A stretch of 64,000 nt of DNA from Eutypa lata (Eukaryota; Ascomycota; Sordariomycetes; Xylariales; Diatrypaceae). Location of the stretch: assembly GCA_022661535.1 (NCBI GenBank), contig JAKULF010000008.1, positions 682,001 through 746,000 of the forward strand. Direction: 5' to 3'. A program made the position numbers and the translations under genes. The notes beneath the pieces were generated by a model that did no database searches, was not told the DNA's origin, and worked only from the letters and a program-made list of their open reading frames with translations. Below, piece by piece: positions 14,405 through 26,393 of the stretch (within the stretch, counting starts at the first letter, position 1; every line of letters begins with the position of its first letter).

Positions 14405-17400
14405 CCCGCTCATGGCCGCATAATAGAGACCGCATCCGACACCGTACTAGCCAATACAATGCAGGTTGAGTTCCTCCACATCTGCGAAGACTCGGCCTCC
14501 TGTACGAATTAGATCTACGTAAGGATCGTACGTTCTGTGCTTCAAGTATTACATATATAGATGCTGGGTCCTATATGCTCTACGGGGGAGCACCGCCACA
14601 AGCGACTGTGGAATGAGACGGACAGGTTCGAGTACCTAGCCTACCTACCTTAACGGGAAGATTGCTTAGACGGGTAGTGCAGACGCCGACGAAAGCCCTT
14701 CTCTACACGTTTTACATATGACAGCAGTAGCTCATGTATAATTGTATGGGAACCTATGTACCATCAGATAGGGTTAGTCTAGTCGATCGTGCTTTGTTGA
14801 CTAATTACGCCTCTGCCCTTTTATGTTTGTCGATAGATAATACTATGCACTCGGCTGTTTGAGGTTCGCCTGACTGTTGTGAGACGAGCCGATAGTGTGG
14901 GATTCCATGCATTCGTTTATCTGTCTACCTTTAGCCACCCTTTACCGGCATCTTATTGCTTAATGGCCCGACCTTCTTCAAAAAAAGACGCTGCACGTCG
15001 ACGTAGGTTTTGCGGGGGCGGCATGTCGTCTAAGGGGCTGTGAAGGATGCTGACTAGCCCAGAACCCCCCTCCTCCCTCCCAAAACGACGCCACCATTAT
15101 TCATACCCAGAAGAGTTCGAAGCCGGGAGCTTAACGGCAGACTGCAGTGGTCGTCGATGTTGGTAGGCTTGCAAGCTTGATTACCCCTAATTATGTTGTT
15201 ATACCATTTTGTCTCTCGTAGCCGAACTTGCTCTTGTTGAATCCTCATAAGCCTCAGAAGGGGCGTATATCGCAACAGAGATAATACATATTCGGAATGA
15301 CACCTGCTCCGGTATATCAGGGCGCTCGGGAGCCGACTCCGCGTTGCCAACGTCTTCCGCAGTTCTTCCTTCCGTTTCCTGATATCGCCACAGCAATCTT
15401 TGACGTGGCAGTCCCCAGTCTGGCCGCATGTTGTGTGGCCTTAAATCTCAGAGGGCAGAGCGATCCGTACCGAGCTAAGCAGCTGCTAAGGCAACAGACG
15501 GTAGTAAAAAAGAATCACCTTGTAAAAAAATTTGTTTGCCACAACAGGGCACTCCGTCATGCTATCAGTGTGTAGCGGAGATCCGTGACTCGACTGTCTA
15601 CTGGGAGGTCCGCCTGCCTGGTATGACGGGGCTTGGGACGCGGCCTGTGAAGTTACCGTACCTCGGAGGTTTTCTGTAGAGTTTGCTGGGCTCCTGATGG
15701 TGTCGGTTGCATGTTACATGTCCTGAAAGTAGAGGACGGGGCCTATGAGCAGGCCCCAGGCATGGTGCACAGCATCATCTAAGCTTCTTGAATACACGAT
15801 GCGTTACCCTCCCATATAAGTCATTTCTCGCAAATTTCCCCTATCCGGGCGATCCCGCCAATGGCGGTTTAGAAACACGATTCCCGAAATGTGAAACTAC
15901 GTCTCATCGATCTCATAGTTCATCTTAGTAGCATTCGAACAAAGAAGAGCCCTGCGTTATTAATGACGGCAAGATAGGCTCAAGACATCAGATGGACCAG
16001 TAACACCGAAAGCAGAGAGACATACATACTAGCCGCCTAGCTTGTCTTGTGGAGTCAGGTATTAAATGTTGATATCGACATCAATGTCCTGGTAAGTTAA
16101 AACGTTGCTGTTATAGCATCGTATCCATGGATGGATGAATGTACGTCTAGAAGTAGTTATGTATGTATATATGTACCTTCAATTGCTCTCTCTACATCCA
16201 TACCTAGATTCCTAGACTCTTACGTGCATAAGACTGTTGGCGCGCTTCCAGAATTCTTCGGTTGGGTCAACCGGCGGCCGGACAGGATCAACTATGAATT
16301 CCCACCACTTATTACTGGTTCTCTCTCATAAGACGTTACTTCTGTCCCCGCTCCTCAATTGGCTAAAGGGAGCAAATACATATCTAATGCTAGCTTCTCG
16401 ACGATGTTGTTTAGCATCAATTGGTAAAATAGATTGAATTCAGTCCACACATTCGAATGAATTGTTCTTCGAGGTCTCACGAGATACGGGCTGAGTAAGC
16501 TCGAACAAGAAGTGCACACATAGAGACACACACAAGTACACAGATACGTTAAGCACCTGCAATGACTATAAGGTAAACATATTTAGTTATAGGTACCTAA
16601 AGTATGGATGTGCGCATACGATGAATGAGTAAATTTAGGTATGGTAATAGGTGAACCTCTAAGCAAGCGCTTTCGTCCACTTTCAAATCCACAGGTGAGG
16701 TTTCCAAGAGTTGAAGACGCGCCACCCCACTAGTTAGTACACACGAACTATTTATCTATGTATGTACGCTGGTTATGTATGTAGACAGGTACAGCTTAAG
16801 TATGAAGTACAATCCATTTGAAAGTGTCAAAAAACCCTAACGCAAAAGACAAGACCAGACCTCATCAAGCGCCTCTGTCTAGATAAACAACCGCCACCCA
16901 ACCAAACCGACCAGTTGATCCGGCCGGCCTTCCCTGCCTTCCCTCTGGCTGCTGCGGCGGCGTCTCGCCCATGACGGAGATGAGAGATGAGAGATGGGAG
17001 ATGAGGGAGATGGGAGATGGGAGATGAGAACGTTCGTCATGTCATCAGTATCTGCATCATCATCATCATAATCATAACAGCCTCCCCAAATATGCAGTAG
17101 ATCGGCCAAAAGTCGCGTCCTTGTACTGTTACCTGATTAACAGGTCGCGGAACTCTGGAAATGCCAGTAACTTCTTACCCCATTTTGATATGCACAAGGC
17201 AAAATCCAATATCAGATGCCAACTCATCTTGCGTCTCGCCTTTCCCTAGTATCCATTCAGGAATGGCCATAGGCCCGCAGGCTCTCAATGGCTCATGTAG
17301 GTCCTTGTGAGCTCTCTAGGGCAGAGACCAGGGTCCAATTTATGCTGACCGGGGTCACCCAGTGTTTTGCCCAGCAGCCAGTAACCAGTGCCTCCTTCAC

Positions 17401-19207
17401 CGACTTGCAAGATCCAAAGAAAAGAAAAGAACTGCTTCTTTCTACACACATACATACATACCTACCTCTTCAACCTAACTAACTACTACATACATACATA
17501 CCTACATACATACATACATACATACATACATACATACACACTCTATCTAGACCAACATGCTACACGTACTTTTTTTTTCAATACTAAGTAATTTTTTCCC
17601 TTCTCCTCCCCATGACATATACTAAATGTACAAGCGCTGCCGCTTAACTGTTCTCGACTCGACGATGTTATCTAGTCTAAGTTCAGCTTCCCTAAATCGT
17701 CTTGATCCATCCAATTAAATTCGCTCATGCTTACCCCGTTTTTATTATTCGTCTTTTTATTATTATTATTTCATTTTTATTATATCCTTGCCCCTCCAAC
17801 AGAAGCCGCCTCCGCCGCATTGCGCATTGTCGCTCGCTCTTTTGGTCCCCTCTCCTCGGAACCTATCTGACCCAGTGGGCCGGCTTCTAGCTCCCCCTTT
17901 CTCGGGTTTACAATGTATGGGTTCCAGCATCATCAGCCGTCCGCCCGTCTTGTCTTGTTGTTGTTGTTCCTCTTGCTACTTACGGCTCTTCTGTGGGCCC
18001 CCCGCTCGGTTCCTACGAGACCCAGGCTACCCAAGCTCTTCCCAATGCATGAACTACCTATATAGGCGTAGTAGGGAAAGACTGCCGGAACAGGGCCTAT
18101 TACCTACTTACATAGTACGCGCCTATATGCGTCTAGCAGCAGGCATCGTTGTAGCATGACATCTAGACATGCACGTACATGGAAGATAGATCAAGGTTAC
18201 CATTCTGGCTGTCCAAGATACCATTACAAGACCCCTCGATTTGATTGCCTACTGCATTAGTGGCCGCCTGAGGGTCGTTAAGTATTCGGTTCGGTTACCT
18301 GTTGGTCTCCTGTACACCCAATTCACCACTAGGTACATCCTTTCCCAGTATCAGTATCTGCGTCAGATCTCAGGACGAGACTTGACTGGTGGTAGGTCCG
18401 GTGGGCACCTCACGAATCTGGAGTTGATGTGATAATATCTTATGTTTTTCTCCCCCCCTCTTCCTTCCCCCTTGGGTCTCTCAAGTAGCAGTTCCGTCGA
18501 GCATGCGTAGATTGGCCGCCGCCGAGCTTGTCCCCAGCTCCAGTTGTACCCTGCCTACTTCTGCAAATACAACGTCTCTACTAGGCCGGACCCATTGTCA
18601 TGTCGGACGAGGAACACCGTGAGACTTATTTATCAAAGATGATCGTCTATGGGAGATGCACACCCCAGTTCGGTGGAGATCTACTCTCTGGTGCCAACAC
18701 ATCAATATGGGTCACTCACTTCGAGAGCCGCATCTCGGTGCGTCTGTAAACAAATTTCTTTAATTTCGTCTTGAGATATCCTTGCCCCACAAGAACAACA
18801 CATTTCTGCAATAAATCACACATGTCTCGCCGTCGATGGATCGTCCTTCTGCACCGCAGCCCTGAATACGTAGCTGACCTCCTTCATCACCACCACCATA
18901 ACCACCACAACCACACCTCTGCCTCGTAGTACAAGCTCGACTTCAACACGCTTACTGCTGCCTTACCAGCCTTTACCTCTCTTACCTTGTGCCCCTTCCC
19001 CACGGTTGGGCTCGACTGCATACTCGAAAAGCATCTGGACCTCTCTATCCCACGCTGCCCTGAAACCTTCGTCTCCAGGTTTCACACGTTCCTGGCCAGT
19101 TTACCGCGGAGTGTGATACTCTGACTGGTTTATTTCTTTTTGTCTTATCTGTCTGTCGCCGGGCTCAATTCGCTCCATTCGAGAAGTCGTCGAAGCTAGC
19201 GAGCATT
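14405..19207. other. Long spacer, 4.8 kb
   Basis: Between farnesyltransferase beta and the dsRBD-like gene. Contains a CATA microsatellite (listed separately), a low-complexity GAGATGG repeat near 16977-17025, and a pyrimidine-rich stretch before 19200 that is probably leader of the next gene. Frames of up to about 120 codons occur but resemble nothing known to me. Confidence 0.55.
17443..17540. repeat. (CATA)n microsatellite
   Basis: Interrupted tandem CATA units with some CCTA units, densest at 17487-17538. Simple sequence; no function inferred. Confidence 0.9.
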
Positions 19208-20002
19208 ATGGGAGGCTTTTACATTCAATACCTTGAGAGTAAGTTGCCGGCTTCAGGAATCCTGTGACGTGATGTTTAAGAAACTACATCTCCAAATAAT
19301 CCTCGATGATGCATGCTGTGGGGCTGAGCGTTGGGTGTTCGTCTGACATGTGGGCAAACCCCTGCATCAACATCGGGACGTGCAGGCTTCCATCGTGTTC
19401 CTGACAGGACATTTGAGCATCCATGCGGGAGAGATATTAAAATCCCACGTGCCTCACAGATGCTGAATGCAACTCCGCATATAGATCTGGAGGGAGGGGG
19501 GTGTCTTCGCCGTTGGGCTGTCATGCATGCAAGGCTTTCGATCTCTCTCTCCCTCTCCGCGTCATCGATCCTGCATACAGGGCGCAGCATCATCATTACC
19601 AAACACAAATTTCTCCAGGGATCAGCTGCTAACTTCGATCCGATAGGCTTGTGCCGACGTCGTGGGTGGCAAGACCCTACCTACGAGTGTTATCGGGACC
19701 CCAGCGGGTACACATGTCTCGTTCTGGTGAATGGCCGGGAGTACCAGACGGACATTTCGTACGAATCAGACGTCCTGGCCCAGGAGAACGCTGCGATGAG
19801 AGCCTTCATGGTTTGCCGGAACTTCTCCGTCAATGGAGGCATGCTTGCCCGTAATGGCGTTGTTCAGGGCCTCCCAGCCAATGACTCGGGCAAGCGCAAG
19901 AAGTCTCGCCATGTAGTCACTTCAAGCCACGGTCATAGAGAGAGCCGCCACCACCGATCGGGTCATCACTCGAGCAGCAGCTCCACGGCGTCCTTCGAGT
20001 GA
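19208..20002 (+). CDS. Small dsRBD-like protein
   Basis: Predicted 128-residue protein. Exon 1 is only 31 nt (19208-19238, MGGFYIQYLE), exon 2 is 19647-20002. The 408-nt intron is long for this window but has a GTAAGT donor, a GCTAAC branch site and a GATAG acceptor, and splicing restores the frame as LESLCRRRGWQDPTYECYRD. Residues about 5-70 follow the double-stranded-RNA-binding pattern: N-terminal helix (YIQYLESLCRRRG), DPTYECYRDPSGYTCLVLV strand region, then a helix rich in Ala (AQENAAMRAFMVCRNFS). The typical basic KK of canonical dsRBDs is absent, so RNA binding is inference. The tail is Ser/His/Lys-rich and likely disordered. An extra small exon inside the long intron cannot be excluded. 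Confidence 0.75.
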
Positions 20003-23000
20003 GGGGACGATCTTCGCTAGAAAGCAGCCCCCCATTGGACGTGATTCGACCACTCTCTAGACAGATCCGGGTTTTATTTGATTTGATTTCTTTTTCATCA
20101 GCGATTGGACATACGAAGAGCAAAAAGAGCGGGAAAACAGGAGGCGTCAAAAGACTGACATAAACAACCGGTGAAGCTTCACAGCGTATTATTCCCTAGC
20201 ACACCTTGCGGAACCACCTAATCTTTTTTGGGGCATACATCCCGCACGAAGAGGCCGGGAAGGCTCAGACAAAAAAAACAATACTGCATAAAATCGATGA
20301 ATTTACGACTTAACGAATAATCAAAACGACTTACGACACCAGCTAATCACGACATCCAATTTCTCTTCTGACTCGCTACAGCATACCCGCACGATACGAT
20401 TCGCTGGCAGTCCCACGGTGGCCTTTTCTTTCATTTACACAAAAGACATGATTACGAGCCACGCTTAACTTTTTTCCTCCGGTCTGGGAACCACAGGACC
20501 ACGTCCGGAATTTTTGATGAATCTCTTCTTTCTCTCTTTAACTCGGAGGCGACTCTGATTAGCCATACGCGTCAGTCTATATATAAGGATTTATGGCATT
20601 TCCAATTGCGATACATTATTTGATGGAACATCCCCGGATAGAATATTGTTATTTCACCTTTGGCATGCCGCTGGCACCATAAAGCGAATATGAGGACCAA
20701 CCATTTTTCACCCCCAGGTCTAGGATTCAATCCAATCTGGTCTCGACATTTTACCCATGGGGGTTTTTTGGTTCTCGGTCCGTTCATTTTTCAGCGGCAT
20801 AGCCTTCAGCTTGGAATTAACTCGAGACAAAAGCGGTAGAGCGTGATGTAATAGGTGGTATTAGAAAGGAGGACAGAGATGGCAGCAATGACTAGGGACA
20901 GAGGGGCGAGGAAAAGATGTCGCTTAGTAGGGGCTTTTCTTCTTTTTTCTTTTTTCTTTCCCAATGACGAATTGACGACTTTTTGGATGGGAGGTGGCTG
21001 TCGACTTGCTTATACATTCTGCTCTCAGGGGTAGACCCATATGATGACTTTTACGACTTGATGCTCATGACGAGATCTAAAATTAACGACTTTTTTATTA
21101 TGAATATCAGATAACAAGACAAGAGCCTTGAGCTCCATTTCTCTCCCTTCAATTGTCTTAATTCGCCTAGACTTCGCACTTGAAATACGCAGATGGTGAC
21201 CCCGCCCAAAAATTGACGTATTCCAACTGATCAGCCGAGTATACTAACTGATAAGCTGAGAGGTATCGTTGCCCACTCTTTTTATGCGATGGTAGAAAGT
21301 AGTTACTAAGAGGGAGAGGATAGTGGCGTTTTGCGAGACGCTGGATGGATGGGATGAGGTTGAGGTTTGACATCTAACGGCGGTGGTGTTCCGTTGTGAC
21401 ACACCTACCACACCACACCACACCACACCTACTTACCACATCCACACCCACACACCCACCCGGGCTCTAAAATTAGGCTTACCCCAGATTATCCTCTATC
21501 GATCAAACGATATTGATCTTCGGGAGATCTGCAGCGACCGTGCGTCCCAAAGAAAGAAAAAAGCTCTCTCAATCATTAAAAGAGCCCACGCTTATACATA
21601 CTTTCGTTACCGTTACATTCTTAACGGGTAGCTGTAGGTTTGGTATCGTGTCGCATCGTTCATACATACATATGTATGTACGACACATGCGATCGTCTCA
21701 TCTTTTTTTGTTTTATTTATTTTTTTCTTATCCTATTAATTCTCTCCACTCATTCAACCAACTACATAAGCTGGTACCTCTAATAAGTAGGTGGGACAAG
21801 CCAATCCTCTCTTTCCTTCTATGTACCTCTCTCTGCTGCTGTTGTTGTTGTTTCTTCTTGTCTGTCCACCACGGCACACGACTGCAACCGTCGCATACAT
21901 ACACACACATACCAACGGCATAGCACCACTACTATCAATACCCACGGGAAATAAATTTCGGATGGATTCTTCCACGTAGTTAGTCCATTTTGACGTGTAC
22001 CGCAAAACTTGATCTATGTAGCTACCTACTTACCTACCTACCTAATGAGGTTCTCCGTTGACCCCCAACTTGCACAGGGACAAATAATACAAGCTACCTA
22101 CATACCTAGTACCTACATTAAGTACATACATTGTAGGGAACTCCGGTTCGTGTTAGAAAGGTGGGTACATGCTGAGGAGGCGATCAACTTCTCCAACAAC
22201 GACAAAAAGTCTAGACCTTTCCGACGGAGACGCGCGAGGAACTACAAATTCGTCTCACATGGGTGCATTGTATAGATAGACCCTTTAAAAATGGATTACA
22301 GATTGGTGAATCAGGGAGAATTTACCACCAGCTCGGTTTTGGTCCCTGCATACATGACAATGACTGTGTACGTAGTGTTACTCCAAAAGTGATAGACAAA
22401 TATCATATATATACACTGAGACGTTTGAAACCCCACATGCAAACGTCTCTATATACGAAATCTAGCTTCAGTTACTAATTACTATCGTCATGTTGGCACT
22501 TTTTAATTTTTTTATCGGTATATATGTTACGCCGGCCTTGATAACTTCTCTAGGTATACGGGGATCCTGGGCATACCTATGTAGGTCAGTAACGCGGCAT
22601 CACGGTAACACGGTATCACGGAATATGCCGGACCCATGATCGATTATGTGCATGATGGTCTCAAACTTCGGCCTAGATATAGGTATGACCATAACCGAAT
22701 CTACAGTCTAACAAAAACATCATTTGTCCACTTGCGGGGAGGTTGGTTATAGGCCTTGATAGAGAGAAACCCCGACTAGGAGAGCGTAGAGGTGCAGTTC
22801 TAGACTTGCACAAGGCGGAACACGAAAGATGAATACTGGAGGAAAAGATAAGATATATAAAGATATAATACTAACGACGATACTACTCGTCTGTAATGAA
22901 GCGAGATTGAGGTTATTGGAGATGCAACTCTATGCCGGATCGACTGCCGATTGAAAGCCGAATGAACCATGATACGGCTCATGCCGTGATGTGGTGAACG

Positions 23001-23249
23001 TTATAGGATTAGACAACTCAATAAATGACATGGACTAGCCAAGCGTCGCTTCGACGCGCTATATAAGACTGCATCGTCTGTAAGCAGGGCGGCTTCCAGC
23101 TCCAGTCCGGTGTAGTAACATAAGATACCTCCTCACAAGCCATGTCATCTAGTTGCCCCGAGCGAACCTCCGAGTGGTTGTCAGGCCGGGGAAAATTACC
23201 TAAGTAAATGGGGTGGAAACAGCAGGGAGGTGTTCTTTCCGGGTGGTTT

Positions 23250-23305
23250 TAGATACAACTATAACTACTCCGGCCGATCCTTCGGGCCGGAGTAGTTTGT
23301 ATCTA
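23250..23305. repeat. Long perfect-stem hairpin
   Basis: A 13-bp perfect inverted repeat (AACTACTCCGGCC at 23263-23275 and its complement at 23285-23297) around a 9-nt loop, extended by an 8-bp outer stem (TAGATACA at 23250-23257 with TGTATCTA at 23298-23305). One 5-nt bulge (23258-23262) lies on the left arm. No T-run follows, so it does not look like a terminator. Confidence 0.8.
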
Positions 23306-23412
23306 GGGCCATTTAGAAAGGACTCCTCGACGATCACATCCTACTGTGTATATTCGACTCTTCGCCCAGCCTTATTTGGCACGCGGGGTACCTACCTAAC
23401 GACAACAACATC

Positions 23413-23814
23413 ATGAATCGTAGCCTTGCTTCTGTCGTCGTCGCCTAGGCATTCGCTGCCTTCACCTAGGCCGGCGAACTCGAGAGCAAGGGCCAAAGCA
23501 ACGTTGGAAGAAGTTACCTTAGAACCCTCGCCTAGAGTATCTTCGAAGGGGGGACGGCTCTGAACCGTCGATGAGAGCCAGTACGGCACTTCTTCACGAG
23601 CACAGTCGCGGCATTGGACAGGAACTTCCATGTTCAGAGTCAGACTGCACTAGATTATTGCGATGATAGCCTGTTTGACTGCTGCTTCAATGAGCCGTCG
23701 AGCGGCGGGTTCGTGGTAGGTCTGTCTCTCATTTTCTCGACGAGACCCTCTTCCATCTTCCTGTTGTTCGCTTGTGCCACACATTTATAGAACACCCCAG
23801 CCTTACTCACCGTT
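23413..23814 (+). pseudogene. Possible decayed ORF with signal-like start
   Basis: Starting at ATG 23413, one frame reads MNRSLASVVVA, a hydrophobic leader-like start, then continues with protein-like composition but is broken by TAG codons near 23446 and 23467, another TAG at about 23530, and a TGA at about 23575; after that it is open for about 60 codons. Three of the stops lie in CCTAG contexts. C-to-T change of CAG would explain them, but so would chance. The opposite strand also has an intact 79-codon ATG frame (23631-23392), so even the strand is uncertain. Confidence 0.2.
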
Positions 23815-26102
23815 CAGTCCTCTCATATCTCGTCTAGCCCCGGCACGGACTACAATGTGTAGAAACCGGCTCTAACCCACCTATCTATTCGTCCTCCTCT
23901 TAGAGCGCGGTGGATTGCGTGATCCCGGGAAAGGGCGCGTTCCAATGAAGTCCCAACGAGTCAAGGGAAGCAGGTTACAGCGTCGCCAAACTCCTATGTG
24001 GTAGTTATGTGACAGCATTGCTCTCCCCTCATTCCAACCTAGCTAAACCCACTTGCTGACTTCGGTGCCCAAATAGAAGATGATCTTGCTTGCCACGCCT
24101 TGTCGCGGGAGGATGTTTCCCGTCCTGTTGGCGTAGATGCCGTATCTGCCTTGGGAGACGAACCTTGCTTGCATTCAAGTCAGTGACTCGTTGGCTAAGT
24201 GTGGGTGAGCGAGGTGGTTGGTAGCTTAACGATGATCTTGACCATTGCAGTTGAAAAGCACCGATATATCCCATCAATAGCCGGCTAGGCATACAACACA
24301 CGATTGCGACGGTGTCAGATAAGACAGCTTATGGATGAATAGCAGCCTGGAAGCGGAGAAGTCGTCTCCGTTATTACTTGCTTAGGATGCAACGCGCAAT
24401 TCCTCTATAGTTGAAGTAACTCCAGTGATACCAGGCAGCAGGGACCCTAATGTATAATATGGAATATTATCTAAGGGGGCTCTCAGGGGTTATTTCAAAT
24501 ATTATCACGAGGGGACGTGATATACTTGCATTTCGTGATAAGCTTATCGCACCATGTCGATAAGGCTGTCGTTAGTTAACTGTTGTTAGTTATAGAATAA
24601 AGTTTAAGATTCCTGCAAGGGTCCCGGAACGCTGGTATTGGTCGGTGCACTGTCAGCTATTTTGGGAAATATTCCTAGTAGAAATGATTTCCGTGATCTA
24701 CATAATTAGGTTGTAATAAAAAAACTTCCAGGCTCAAACGTGGACAGCTTCGGGCGAACCCGCCCGCTACAAGCATTCTTCCATTCAGGAATCAGGACAA
24801 TCAGTCAGATCAATAGGGTGATGGGAAACATTTACGAAGAGAGGCTCTAGGGACAAGGTTCAACTATGTGGTCACGGGACTAGTAAACTAGATTGAATAC
24901 GAGAAAATAAGGGGCAGCACCGCTGGAGGCAGTCAAGTGTCAAGGCAGTGAGTGAGCGTTTGCTCACCGAACCCACTATCGTGTCGAGTCCGGCCTCGAT
25001 TCGACATTTCTTTCTTTTCAAGTCGCACACGAAACGCCCCGACCTTAGGTATTACTTGCATGACCCCGACGGCAGCTGACTTTAGAGTAGGTAAGGTAAT
25101 GTAGATACTATGATAGAACGCTACGAGTTAACTACGCAACTAGTGTGCATTGCAGTGGCGATGTACTTGCATATACATAATGGCCTCAGATGTTTGTCTG
25201 TTGAGAGGCCGGCCTTTGATAGATGAGATAAGACGACAGGTCAACTGACATGCCGGCTACACACAGGTTGTGTTTCAAAGAAATTAAGAGGCTCTTAGTT
25301 ACAATGGCAATTTCGAGAATTCAATGAAGGGACAAACGAAATTCAATGCCCTCGTGGGATGAACTGGAACGGGATTGGTTTAAACTTGCCTCTCCCCCCT
25401 TTCGATGATTGCCTTTTTAGTGAGAGCTAGCTAAGTTAGGCTGCGATGGGTTCCACTATCTACTTAGGTGGGTAAGGATGTAGGGTATAGTTTCTATTCT
25501 AGAATAAAAAAGTCAGAGGTGGGGTTCACAAGCATTTGATTAAATAATTTCGGCCTCTTCAAGAACAGGATTCAATGTTTGGACTGCCATAGGATGGTTG
25601 GATGGTGAACAGTGGCAGTACATCGTAGAATAGTGGCAGTGGTCGCCGTGTCGGTAGTAGTAGGTACCTCAACTGCTGAAGAGCCTCCCTCCCTTTAGTT
25701 AATGCTTTAATTGATACCCTAATATGATAAAGTACTTAAATGGAGAGGGGGGATGCCAACGATTAAGTTAATACATAGCACGTACTAACATGGATCATCT
25801 CGTGTAGCATTATTGAAAGCGCGACCTTGGAAATTTCAATTCAATATCAATTTTAGTATCAAGGAAACTAACAAAAATTCAATGTGTCCTTATTCTACAT
25901 AACCTGATCAATTATCACTTGACATCTTCAGATTTTATTACGAATATAACACCATTCACCCCTTTTCTTCACTTCTTTGATTAATTGTCAGTTCATTTTT
26001 TATACATTCAATCCAACATATGTACATCTGAATATATCAATCATTTTAGGTTGCCCGCTATTGTACTTAAGAGGTACATCGTACGACGATCGTCCGCCCT
26101 TT

Positions 26103-26142
26103 CTGCCTGCCTGCCTGCCTGCCTGTCTGTCTGTCTGTCTGC
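26103..26142. repeat. (CTGC)n(CTGT)n microsatellite
   Basis: Tandem CTGC then CTGT units about 250 bases upstream of the GDP-mannose pyrophosphorylase ATG, so in its promoter or leader. Length variation could be polymorphic. Confidence 0.9.
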
Positions 26143-26393
26143 CAGTCGAGCCAAGTCTACAACCCGCACCCACACCCACACCTCTTAATACCGTTACTAG
26201 CCCTGGACCTTTTTCTGGCCCCTACTCCTTTCTTGAACATCATATCTCAAGTCAAGACCACAACTTCAGTCTAGTGTTATTGCCATTCTATAGTCACTAC
26301 AAAGCCTTTTACAGCTTTAGGTAGACTATTATACTACATTCGTTTAACTACTCTACACCTAACGTTTACCATCTACCTCGACCATCTTTCACA

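Larger units (their letters stand above)
20003..26393. other. Longest spacer, 6.4 kb
   Basis: No intact gene recognised. It holds a strong hairpin (23250-23305), a possible decayed frame (23413 onward), CA-rich and pyrimidine-rich tracts (21405-21460, 21690-21850) and, at its right end, the GDP-mannose pyrophosphorylase leader with a CTGC/CTGT microsatellite. Confidence 0.55.

Noticed and set aside
14627..14660. GGTTCGAGTACC as a tRNA T-arm
   Set aside because: No matching anticodon, D-arm or acceptor stem could be placed upstream.
17443..17540. Repeat array considered as CRISPR
   Set aside because: It is a tetranucleotide microsatellite without spacers, in a fungal genome.
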